A stretch of 64,000 bases of DNA from Nostoc sp. TCL240-02 (GTDB taxonomy: Bacteria; Cyanobacteriota; Cyanobacteriia; Cyanobacteriales; Nostocaceae), in the NCBI RefSeq assembly GCF_013343235.1, contig NZ_CP040094.1, forward strand, positions 992,501 to 1,056,500. Reading direction: 5' to 3'. Both the position numbers and the translations under genes were made by a program. The notes below the pieces were generated by a model. It was not told where the DNA came from. It saw only the letters and a program-made list of their open reading frames with translations, and searched no databases. This document shows positions 51,581-60,800 of the stretch, one piece after another. The number at the start of each line of letters is the position of its first letter. Positions within the stretch are counted from its first letter, which is position 1.

Positions 51581-52594
51581 TCACAGCTTGACTTGCTGCA
51601 AATGACTGCGGGGATTATAAGTACGTATAGCTCGGATTTTTTCATAATATTCCCGCTCTTGTTGGCTGAGGTCTTTTGGTGGTGCGATCGCCACCTTCAC
51701 CAACTGATCGCCACGTCCACCCTTGGCAAGGGGCCAACCTTTGCCACGTAAACGTAGTGATTGTCCAGAACGGACTCCGGCTGGTAGCTTGACATTAACT
51801 GAACCATCGGGAGTTGGTACATCAATAGACGCTCCCAGAGTAGCTTCATCTGGTGTGATTGCTACTTCGCATACCAAGTTGTCGCCTTCCATTTGGAAGA
51901 ACGAGTGCGGTTGAAGTTCGACTTTTAAGTATAAATCCCCTCGTTGTTGAGTCATTGGGTTGATTTGACCTTTACCCCGTACACGCAGACGAGTACCAGG
52001 TTTAGCCCCAGATGGGATACGAACATCAATTGTTTCGTTGCCTAAGCTGAAGCGCTTTTGCACGCCGTTAAATGCTTCCGCAAAAGTTAGGGTGATTATA
52101 GCTTCACTATCCTGGGAAGTACCCGCACCTGCATCTTGAAACCCAAAATCGTTAAAGCCACCAAAACCACTTGGCGCACCTGTAGAAGTGCGGTAAGAGT
52201 AACTTTGTGAGTTACTTTGTCGTCCACCTCCACCACGAGGCGCAGCACCGCCAAAGCGTCCTAGCAACTCATTAATGAACTCATCAAAATTGCCGTATTG
52301 ACTGAAGTCAAAGCCACCCATATCGGCACCAACGCCGCCGCCGGGGAAACCTTCGCCAGCTTGCTTCCAATATTGACCGAATTGGTCATATTTTTTGCGT
52401 TTATCTACATCTGAAACAACCTCGTAGGCTTCGCTAACTTCTTTAAAGCGTGCCTCTGCCTGTTTGTTATTTGGGTTGACATCGGGGTGATATTTGCGGG
52501 CTAGTTTACGAAAGGCTTGTTTAATCTCATCTTGAGTGGCAGTCTTACTAACTCCCAAAATTGCGTAATAGTCCTTGAAGTCGGTTGCAGCCAT
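51581..52594 (-). CDS. DnaJ/CbpA-type co-chaperone without zinc finger
   Basis: The 337-residue J-protein has an N-terminal J domain (residues about 5-70, KHPD-type motif KYHPDVNPNN) that stimulates DnaK. A Gly/Phe-rich region (80-145, FPGGGVGADMGGF) and a two-lobe C-terminal substrate domain (from about 160, SEAIITLTFAEAF; GATLGASIDVPTPDG) follow. No CxxCxGxG zinc motifs are present, which distinguishes it from DnaJ proper. The ATG at 52594 has AGGAGG upstream. It is probably monocistronic. Confidence 0.9.
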   Translation of the reverse strand: MAATDFKDYYAILGVSKTATQDEIKQAFRKLARKYHPDVNPNNKQAEARFKEVSEAYEVVSDVDKRKKYDQFGQYWKQAGEGFPGGGVGADMGGFDFSQYGNFDEFINELLGRFGGAAPRGGGGRQSNSQSYSYRTSTGAPSGFGGFNDFGFQDAGAGTSQDSEAIITLTFAEAFNGVQKRFSLGNETIDVRIPSGAKPGTRLRVRGKGQINPMTQQRGDLYLKVELQPHSFFQMEGDNLVCEVAITPDEATLGASIDVPTPDGSVNVKLPAGVRSGQSLRLRGKGWPLAKGGRGDQLVKVAIAPPKDLSQQEREYYEKIRAIRTYNPRSHLQQVKL

Positions 52595-52712
52595 CTACTA
52601 GCCTCCTATAGAAATTACTGTTATGTTTTTTTTTAAGAACACAGATATTTAATTGCTAGGTAGAGTGCCAAGCAAAAGAATCTGATTTTAAATTAACAAA
52701 GAATATAGAAAA

Positions 52713-53222
52713 TCAAGTGGGGTTCTTGCTCAACGTGCGATCGCAATTTCCGTACTCCGATTTTTCTGATAAGCGGATCAGCCCGTCTAGCCCCTCTTCC
52801 AGACTTGGGGGGGCATCTCGGAGTTGACGGTGCATCCGCAAAATAATTTCTTCAGGAACCTGGCGCGATCGCCTTTTATTACGTGCCAAACACAGCCAGA
52901 CTGGTGTATCCACCCAAATTCCCATAATTTGGGTAAAGCCCAATTCACGGGCTAAAGCAATTACTTCACGGCGATGACGGCGCTGGGCATTGGTAGCGTC
53001 GAAAATGGCTGTATTTGCTGTAGAAGTAGCTTGTCGAAATTGCCTTTCTACTTCCTGCCAAATCAGCAGCCACGGCCCCTGAAGGGCTTGAGAACCGAAC
53101 AATTGCCCCCTGATGCCATCCGTAGAAATCAGCGGCATCGGGGGGCATTCTGTCATTAATTGTTTTGCAAAAGTTGACTTACCGCTACCTGGAAGACCAA
53201 TCAGCAAAAACAGTTTAGTCAT
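52713..53222 (-). CDS. P-loop NTPase, small kinase-like (AAA_33 type)
   Basis: The 169-residue protein has Walker A GLPGSGKST (residues 8-16), ISTDGIRGQLFGS with an Asp typical of polynucleotide- or gluconate-kinase-like proteins, AIFDATNAQRRHRREVI, and WVDTPVWLCLARNKRRSRQV. Such proteins phosphorylate small molecules or RNA ends, and some are toxins. No antitoxin is nearby, so I favour a housekeeping or tRNA/RNA-related kinase. It is followed on the same strand by heptamer repeats (53223-53298) before glgC. Confidence 0.8.
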   Translation of the reverse strand: MTKLFLLIGLPGSGKSTFAKQLMTECPPMPLISTDGIRGQLFGSQALQGPWLLIWQEVERQFRQATSTANTAIFDATNAQRRHRREVIALARELGFTQIMGIWVDTPVWLCLARNKRRSRQVPEEIILRMHRQLRDAPPSLEEGLDGLIRLSEKSEYGNCDRTLSKNPT

Positions 53223-53298
53223 TTGTCCTTTGTCATTTGTCCTTTGTTACTTGTAACTATTAACCAATGACTAATGACTAATGACTAATGACCAATGA
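53223..53298. repeat. Heptamer arrays between glgC and the P-loop gene
   Basis: TTTGTCC-type units (53221-53252) are followed by ATGACTA units (53264-53303). The glgC stop codon lies within the array's end. Confidence 0.85.
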
Positions 53299-54588
53299 CT
53301 AAATGATTGTTCCATCAGCAATTACAGCATTTTTCAGTACGACGACGATACCACTGCGGATGTAAAAACCTTGATTTTCGCGTTCAGCTTCTTGCACATT
53401 ATCTTTATTGATAATTTTGACATCGTGACCGATGCGGGCATTTTTATCGATGATGGCACCGCGAATGATCGTGTCTGTACCGATGCCTACGGGAATGTCA
53501 TTTTCTATCAAGCTACATTGCCGTTCCACAGAAGCTTGGTAAAAATCTGCACCCATGAGCAAAGATTCTTCGATGACGCAGCCAGATTCGATCCGCGATC
53601 GCACTCCTAAAACTGAATGTTGAATGCGGCAATTTTTCAAAATACAACCTTCGCCAATAATTGATTCTGTGATATGGCAATCTAAAAGTTTAGTCGGAGG
53701 TAAATAACGAGGGCGGGTATAAATTGGTGCTTTTTCATCGTAGAAACTAAAAGGTGGCTGGGGCTGCTGAGTCAAGGCTAAATTCGCATGATAAAAAGCC
53801 TCAATTGTTCCAATATCTTCCCAGTAATCATCAAAAAGGTAAGCTTGAACGTTGTAATCTTTAGAGGCATCAGGAATAATTTCTTTACCGAAATCAGTTC
53901 TTTCTATACCTTCTCTCAACAACTTGAACAAAACCTCTTTTTTAAAGACATAAATGCCCATTGAGGCGATGTAAGGCTGTTGCTGGGCTTGTTCTTTTGT
54001 TAATCCCAGTACACTTGTATCAACTTGCATTTTGGTTAACGCTTCGCCTTTAGGTTTTTCGCTAAAGTCAATTACCCTACCAGAATCGTCAATTTTCATC
54101 AAGCCAAAATCTGAGGCGCGGCGTTCATCGATGGGGATGACTGAGAGAGTAATATCAGCCCCCGTATCCCTATGGCGCTGGATAAACTGGCGATAATCCA
54201 TCCGATAGAGGTGATCGCCTGAGAGAATTAGATATTCTTCTACATCCCATTCTTCCATCAACCATAGATACTGACGCACAGCATCGGCTGTACCTTGGAA
54301 CCAGTTGGGGTTTTCTGGGGTTTGTTGTGCCGCTAGCACTTCCACAAACCCTTCGTTGAAGCCAGTAAAGTTATAGGTACGGGCGATGTGACGATTCAGT
54401 GAAGCTGAGTTGAATTGTGTCAGGACGTAGATTTTGAATATTTCGGAATTTATGCAGTTACTAACAGGGATATCGATTAAGCGGTACTTCCCCGCTACTG
54501 GTACTGCTGGTTTAGCGCGGAGTTTGGTTAATGGGTAAAGCCGAGTACCCGCGCCACCGCCAAGGATGATTGATAATACTTTTTTCAC
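53299..54588 (-). CDS. glgC: Glucose-1-phosphate adenylyltransferase (ADP-glucose pyrophosphorylase)
   Basis: The enzyme makes ADP-glucose from ATP and glucose-1-phosphate, the committed step of glycogen synthesis. The 429-residue protein has the nucleotide-binding loop [46 protein letters not shown] and [18 protein letters not shown]. The C-terminal beta-helix domain follows (from about 300), with lysines typical of the 3-phosphoglycerate-activated cyanobacterial form ([16 protein letters not shown]). It is the first gene of a minus-strand pair; heptamer repeats separate it from the P-loop gene. A debranching-type gene lies 4 kb further on. Confidence 0.96.
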   Translation of the reverse strand: MKKVLSIILGGGAGTRLYPLTKLRAKPAVPVAGKYRLIDIPVSNCINSEIFKIYVLTQFNSASLNRHIARTYNFTGFNEGFVEVLAAQQTPENPNWFQGTADAVRQYLWLMEEWDVEEYLILSGDHLYRMDYRQFIQRHRDTGADITLSVIPIDERRASDFGLMKIDDSGRVIDFSEKPKGEALTKMQVDTSVLGLTKEQAQQQPYIASMGIYVFKKEVLFKLLREGIERTDFGKEIIPDASKDYNVQAYLFDDYWEDIGTIEAFYHANLALTQQPQPPFSFYDEKAPIYTRPRYLPPTKLLDCHITESIIGEGCILKNCRIQHSVLGVRSRIESGCVIEESLLMGADFYQASVERQCSLIENDIPVGIGTDTIIRGAIIDKNARIGHDVKIINKDNVQEAERENQGFYIRSGIVVVLKNAVIADGTII

Positions 54589-54948
54589 AAAATTTCTCCC
54601 GACTGCCTTTCAACTCTCATCTTCAGTTTAGGACTGTCTGCCACCACAGGTAAGGGGGATCATGTGATTCTTTCGGATGAATTTTATAGAATGCTGTTGG
54701 TTATGGATAGTACGGCTAATAAGTAAAAGACTAGAACATTTGTATTGATTTAGGTAGGTGAACAATATAGAAAGTTTTGGCTACACTTCACCTTGTATGG
54801 AATTTGACTATCGCTTTTGCACTTAATATCGATATAGAAATCCTATTTAATTTTTGAAAAAACTTAGTACCACTTGAAAAACCTTGTTACCTGTTGGCTA
54901 CCATCGCTTTTGCGCTGTGCGAACAAAAATCAAAGCTGACTGCTATAG
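54589..54948. other. Intergenic region
   Basis: 360 bp with no gene. It holds the upstream region of the minus-strand glgC. No operator, hairpin or repeat that I can defend. Confidence 0.4.
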
Positions 54949-56892
54949 TTATCCATTTATTTTCTTTGATAAAGTATGTTGCGAGATAAAATTATCAGGT
55001 GAATCACTATTTTGGGCAATATTGAGACGTAGAAACTGCGCCCAGACTTCATCGCTAAGTAACTTTAAAGCAGTTTTAGGATTGTTAATTGCGATCGCAC
55101 CGATAACTTTACGCCATACTTCTTGCAATGACTCAAGAAAAGCCTCTTCAATAGAAACTTGACTCAACAACGAAAGGGCGGTTTTAAAACTTTCTGAATC
55201 AGCTTGTATATTCTTCGTTCTTAACCCTTGAAGTGCCACATTTAACCACACAGGCAGAAGTTCTAGCCAATTGTTTTGCTGTATGTTCTTGAGTGCAATG
55301 TCTTCCATACCTAGCGCACCCCATACATATAAAGACTCCACAGCAAGTTTAGAATCGCGGTTGTTTAGAGCATTTTGCCATAATTTTTGAGCTTGATTTT
55401 GGAAGCGATTAGCGAGAAATTCATAAGCTTCCTGGACTTGATGCAAAATTGTGACTTTATAAACTGATTCACCTCGTGGTAGGTAATCACCACGATAAGA
55501 TAGCCAGTTATGAGATCCACACAGATGGATTTCTTGATCAACTATTACTTCTTTTATATGGGAGTCTCCTAGCCATAAAACCTGTACAGATGATAAACCA
55601 TCAGGTGTTTTTATTGCTCGCAGTTTTTTCTCTACTTCTGGCGAAATTAGTTTCTCTTCATCTTCTTGCCGCCGCGCAATTCCATGTCCAATTAAAATCC
55701 AAACTCCACGATTAGCTAATTTTTGTAACAGAGTTAGAAATTTTTCATCGACAACTGCCTGATTCACCCAAGGAGAATAAATAATAACCTGACTTTTAGC
55801 AGAATTTAAAACTTCTGAGAAGGCTTGGCTAATTTGTCCGTCGCGTAACTGTACAACTTCGCCTACGACTGCAGATTTATCTACTTTTGTCGTCGTTTTT
55901 AGGGCTTGTTGGCGAATATTCTCAACTCTAGCTTCTATTTCAGTATTTTTCTGTTGGAGAATGGCTTCACGCTCAAAATTGATTGTTTCAGTTGATAACT
56001 TACATAATGCTTGCAAGGATATCTTACCTTGAGTGTGTAGAGCTTCTAACCAATTTGATGCTGACTCTAAAATTTGTTTTCCATTTCTTATTTGGATGGT
56101 TAATTTATCTTCAAGGGCATCAAATATAACGAAAAGTGATATCTTTCTCCAAAATTTTTGAGTTGGATTTAATACCTTATAAGAAGTAACTATTTTTCCC
56201 TCTTCTGGGACATGAAGTGCTAAATCTGAAGCCTGAATACTTTTTTGGATTTCCTCAAGTTGCAAAGAAGAGATATTAGCAATTGTATGATCAATAGTTA
56301 TAAAATCTGCCAAGTCTGGCAAATTGATCGCTGTCTCGCTTAGTGATTCAGCTTGAAAGGTTATTTTGTCACTTAAAGGATCTGTAATAGCATGAAGCTG
56401 TACAGGATATGGGGGCTGTGGTACAGACCCTTTTTCATAAAATGAGCGACCTTCAGAAGTAACTGTAATTGGTGATGTTGGTGATAGAGTTTGTAATGAG
56501 CGAAGAGTTGCAGTAGTAGTTTTGATAAATACAGAATCCAGTCCAAGTACAGAGGCTAATTCATCCTCTGTTGGCGGAGGTTGAAATTCTATCGCAGCGC
56601 GAATAATAAATTCTTCGAGTACGTTAAACTCTCGGGGTTCTTTGATATTTACTTCTATAGGAGTTTGACGCAAACTATAACGGAATTGACGCGCTGCTAA
56701 AACTGATAAACTAGGACTTTGCGCTTCTATTTCGTCTACAAAATTTTTGAGATTGTCATCAATAGGTTTAGCAGAAGAGGCGAGAAACATCAAGGGAATA
56801 AGATTGGATAATTTAATTTGTACAAATACTTGTAACCCATGAGGGAAAGTATCTTTATGCTTTAAATAAAATTTGGTGACGACATAGCCCAC
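54949..56892 (-). CDS. PLD-family (phospholipase D-like nuclease) protein, candidate Mokosh-type partner
   Basis: In this 647-residue protein, residues about 1-340 are a helical/beta region with no recognised family. A PLD domain at about 350-490 contains QVIIYSPWVNQAVVDEKFL and the HKD motif H-I-K-E-V-I-V-D (about 445-452) followed by GSHNWLSYRG. Only one HKD motif is visible, so it probably dimerises. The C-terminal part is helical. On the minus strand it lies downstream of the giant helicase gene with an 889-bp gap. A piece of its 5' end is duplicated at 57.76 kb. I infer nuclease activity from the motif. Confidence 0.78.
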   Translation of the reverse strand: MGYVVTKFYLKHKDTFPHGLQVFVQIKLSNLIPLMFLASSAKPIDDNLKNFVDEIEAQSPSLSVLAARQFRYSLRQTPIEVNIKEPREFNVLEEFIIRAAIEFQPPPTEDELASVLGLDSVFIKTTTATLRSLQTLSPTSPITVTSEGRSFYEKGSVPQPPYPVQLHAITDPLSDKITFQAESLSETAINLPDLADFITIDHTIANISSLQLEEIQKSIQASDLALHVPEEGKIVTSYKVLNPTQKFWRKISLFVIFDALEDKLTIQIRNGKQILESASNWLEALHTQGKISLQALCKLSTETINFEREAILQQKNTEIEARVENIRQQALKTTTKVDKSAVVGEVVQLRDGQISQAFSEVLNSAKSQVIIYSPWVNQAVVDEKFLTLLQKLANRGVWILIGHGIARRQEDEEKLISPEVEKKLRAIKTPDGLSSVQVLWLGDSHIKEVIVDQEIHLCGSHNWLSYRGDYLPRGESVYKVTILHQVQEAYEFLANRFQNQAQKLWQNALNNRDSKLAVESLYVWGALGMEDIALKNIQQNNWLELLPVWLNVALQGLRTKNIQADSESFKTALSLLSQVSIEEAFLESLQEVWRKVIGAIAINNPKTALKLLSDEVWAQFLRLNIAQNSDSPDNFISQHTLSKKING

Positions 56893-57260
56893 TAAGCAAA
56901 TCCAGCACTAGTGACAAATATTAGCACATTATAAATTTCCCTAGAAATGGCCATTGTGGGACTATTCAGCAGCGTAGGAGTAGAAGTGATCGCTAGAGTC
57001 CCATTTTGAATTCCTACTTATATTGTAATTACCGTAACGCTTTTTTCTCCTAATCGCCTTAAGGTAGCGATCGCAAAACCTAAGAGGCTATTTATAAAGT
57101 AAAAATAAAATTATTGTACGGTGTGTTAGGCCCATATTTCTAGATGATAACAAAAAATTTCATCAAAATGCTAACGCACCGCTATGTAACACGGTGCGTA
57201 ATAGCACAGTCGTAACCACCTTACTTCAGATTTACTTTATAAATAGTCTCTAAGCAGGCT
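56893..57260. other. Intergenic region with palindromic repeat
   Basis: No gene. A repeat of GGTGTGTTAGG and GCTAACGCACC (57120-57180) followed by GGTGCGTAAT is related to the palindrome at 3260-3287. Confidence 0.5.
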
Positions 57261-57467
57261 TTATGAAATAGGAGTGGTTATATCTTCCTCCAAGGATGCT
57301 GGCAATTCAGAGGAACTAGCGCCACTTTCTGGTGTTGAAAGCTCATCACTTACCATTCCATCCCATGAATAGTTGCAGATTTTAGTGTGAAGCAATTTAC
57401 CAAACGTCAGGTTAATTGCTAGAGAAAAAGAATCGATAAAAATTAGATTTACAAAACGATCAATCAT
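57261..57467 (-). CDS. Possible 68-residue protein
   Basis: I do not recognise the family. The start is chosen at the ATG at 57467 because CAAGGGGGTCTA precedes it on the minus strand (ribosome site). The protein has a hydrophobic N-terminal half (MIDRFVNLIFIDSFSLAIN) and an acidic, Ser/Glu-rich C-terminus (SSSELPASLEEDITTPIS). It lies between the helicase and the PLD gene on the same strand, so it would belong to that operon if real. It could instead be a chance frame in the duplicated spacer. Confidence 0.35.
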   Translation of the reverse strand: MIDRFVNLIFIDSFSLAINLTFGKLLHTKICNYSWDGMVSDELSTPESGASSSELPASLEEDITTPIS

Positions 57468-57709
57468 TAGACCCCCTTGAGCTAAATTAAGCATCAAGTG
57501 ATATGTGCTTTCTTACTACACATGCCATAATCTCTTTTCCAGAAATGTCTGGTATTTTAATAATTTTTGGTTGAAGAGAAAAGGGAGAAAGGAATTGTAG
57601 GTAAGGGAAACAGGAAAGAAAATATTATTTCTCGCTTTAATTTTGAGAAGAAGTAACGCCAAATGAAAAACTCCATTTTATCAGCATAACTGCTAACGAT
57701 GATACAGGT

Positions 57710-57815
57710 GAATGGATAAGCTCTACCTATATAGCCTAATTTGTCCAGTAGATATCCTTCTTGAGATTGTCATTAATAGGTTTAACTGAAAAGGCGAGAG
57801 ACATCAACAAAACCT
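57710..57815 (-). pseudogene. Duplicated fragment of the PLD gene 5' region
   Basis: The minus strand here reads LMSLAFSVKPINDNLKK then a stop, matching LMFLASSAKPIDDNLKN of the PLD protein (DNA at 56748-56796). At DNA level GAGATTGTCATnAATAGGTTTA and GGCGAGAnACATCAA are shared. It overlaps the last codons of the helicase in another frame. It looks like the remnant of the original PLD start that once abutted the helicase. Confidence 0.65.
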
Positions 57816-60800
57816 TCATGTGTACTGACGACATTTGACACTTCTGAATACATACTTCCGACTTTACCTAATTGATGGGTAAACAATTTATGGCAACCCA
57901 CAATTATCAGCAGTTCTTGGGCTCGAGAAAATGCAACATTTACCCGTTCTGGTTTCTTAGCAAATCCTACATCGCCTTTACTATTGTTGCGAACCATACT
58001 CACAATAACAACAGGTCTTTCCATACCTTGAAATCTGTCTACTGTCCCAGTACGAATCTCTAATGAAGGGAAAAGTTCAGATTGTAGGCGTTCATCAATT
58101 TTTCTTAATTGAGCGCCATAAAACGTAATTACGGCAATTTCTTTTTTTGGTTCACCATTAGCAACTTTAGAAGCCCAAGTAGTCTCAAATTGTTGGCACA
58201 GACGTTCAATGGCATCAATTTCTGGAGTATTAAAGTAAGAAGTTCCGTTTCTTTGCTCTAAAAACTGATTCTCAATAGGCGTTTTTACCCAAATAAGATG
58301 CTGAGATTTCTTGATAATTTCGCCTGCTAAATGATGTGCGCGTTTTGTGTCCGGCTCCAAAATTCCAGATTCTAGTTTACCATCATAAAACTGATTGATT
58401 GCACCCATAATAAATGGATGCATTCGATATTGTGTAGTTAGCATTTGTTTAATGCTTTCATCAGCCGATTCAAATTGACTTTTAAATAGTGATTCTTCTA
58501 AGAATTGTAGTTCGTCTCGTGTATTGCCAATTGTCTGAGCAACTTCTTCTAAAGTGCTAGTATCAAGCATGGGTGGTAATTGCCGATGATCGCCTACCAT
58601 GACTAACTTTTTACCTTTCAAAGCTGGGATTAATAATTCTGGTGGAGTACACTTACTAACCTCATCAATGATAACAACATCAAAGGATTTAAATTCTTCC
58701 GAAAAACCTCTACTTGCAGCTTGAACGCATGTTATACCAACGACGTTAGCATTATCTAAATAAATACGTCTTAAATCGTCACTATCGCCTTCCGTTGGCT
58801 GTCTTAATTTTCCAATCCAATCTTGTACAAAACTTTGATATTTTTTGAGATAAATTTCGTCTTTTTCAAGTTCTTTTTGCCAAAATTCAAACTGAATATT
58901 CATCCCGCGTAATAGCTCTATATTAAAAAAATCAGCAGCAGAATTTTCTGGCTTAAACTTATCCGGTATTTTTTGCCATTCTCTCAACCACCAATTTCTT
59001 TCTTCTATTAAACTATCTGATGGCTGTGGTTGTAATTTTTCTTCTATTTCACGCAAGCTAATTTGTAATTTTTGAAGCTGCTGTAGAGAAGTTTTAGTTT
59101 CTTCTTGTAGATTTGATAAATGCTCCTGTAAAGAATTTTTAATCATCTCTAGCACAGCAAAAGGCTGTAATGATAAAATTAAGGTTTCAAGCTGATTAAT
59201 AGAAGTTGCCCAATAATTCACTTGATTTGAAAATTCTTGTGGTTTTTCCCAAATATTTGATTGGGTTGCAAGATATTTCTCAATTAAAGTGTGTAATTGA
59301 GTAGGTATATTTTGTTGGTTAAGTTCTTGTAAAAGATTAATAACTCTCCCAAGTTGCAAATTAGCGTCTTGCTGTGCTTTTTCTACCTCAGCTTGAGTAA
59401 TGGATATTTGCTGTTGACTAATTTCATTTTTTTGAAGTTCATTTAATTGTCGTTGTAAATAGTGTAGCTGTTGTTCAGTTTCGGTTTTTACTTTTAAAAC
59501 GCATTGACGTGCATTTACAAGAATAGTATCTAGCAATTCTTGAGTAATTTGAGTGAGAGTAGAATCGATATTATTCCATTTCCATGATGCGCCGTAAGTC
59601 CGTTGCATTCTAATTAAGAAAACTTGGGTATTTTCAACCAGTAATTTTCGTTGCTTAGGGTTGAGTAACTGATAATTACTAAACTGTTGATAGGTTTCTT
59701 GCCATTGAGTGCGATCGCTCTTTGATAGCACCATTGGAATCTGACTAAAATTTTCTTTCAAGAAATAGCTAAAATTATGCTGTTTACCTCGCCGATCGGT
59801 AAAACCTCCGTCCATCTCATAAGCGATCGCTTTTGTTAATAAATCCCATTCTGGTAGATTAATTTTGTAAGTTTTTGGTACTATTGGTAATTTTAATGTA
59901 TTAGCAAACATCAATAAACCTAGCGGTAAGTCCACTAAATTCTCTGTAAGTGGTAAACCTGATTGCTGACAATCTTTCAAAGTTTGATACAGATGAGAAG
60001 GTGCTGTAGATTTCCATTCTTTTACTGCTGAGATAATATAATCAATTTCACGCTGGCGGTTTTCCCAAATTTGGATTGTTTGCTGTAGGTTTTGCAGTTT
60101 GGCAAGATATTTCTGATAATCTGGTTGTACCTGATTTAACAATGCAAAATTCTGTTTGACAACCTCCACTGATGCTGCAACTTCTAAGATGGCTTTACTC
60201 GCTTCTTCAGCATGAGTAAAAGCAGTTTTAAATCCAGAAATTTTTGTTGCTACAGTTTGACGCAACCAAACTGCTAAACCAAAAGCACCAAGCGCTGGAC
60301 GCACCAAGCCAAGTTCATTAGTATATTTTATAGTTTGACGAACATTTGCTAAAAATTCTTCTACTAAACTATTACCTTCTGTGTATGGCTTCAGAAGTGG
60401 CAAAAAATCTGTAATTTCTGGAGCTTCCCAGTTAATATTTGGTACAGTATTTAGTATGTTTTCTAAACCTGTAATTAAAGATTCAACGTTGTTCTGTTTT
60501 TCTACAGTTTCGTTGTAAGACTGTTCTTGGTTTTGAAAATTAGTTTCTATCTTTAACTTATTTTTATTAAATCTCCCTTGCTGCTGATTGAATTCTTCCT
60601 CTGCTTGAAAGTAGGGTGTGAATCTTTGTGATGATCCCAGTAATTGACTGAAAACTTTAATATTTTCAAGCCGTTGTGTAATATTATTTTCACAGTCAAT
60701 TGCTGTATTTTCTAGCCATCTGCCAATCACTTGGTCTTCTAAAAATGGCTGTCCTTCTTCTCCAACTTTTTCGGCTCTACCCTTGCGTACAGCCCGAATC

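Noticed and set aside
52713..53222. P-loop gene as a zeta-type toxin
   Set aside because: No antitoxin gene is adjacent and the motifs fit general small kinases equally well.
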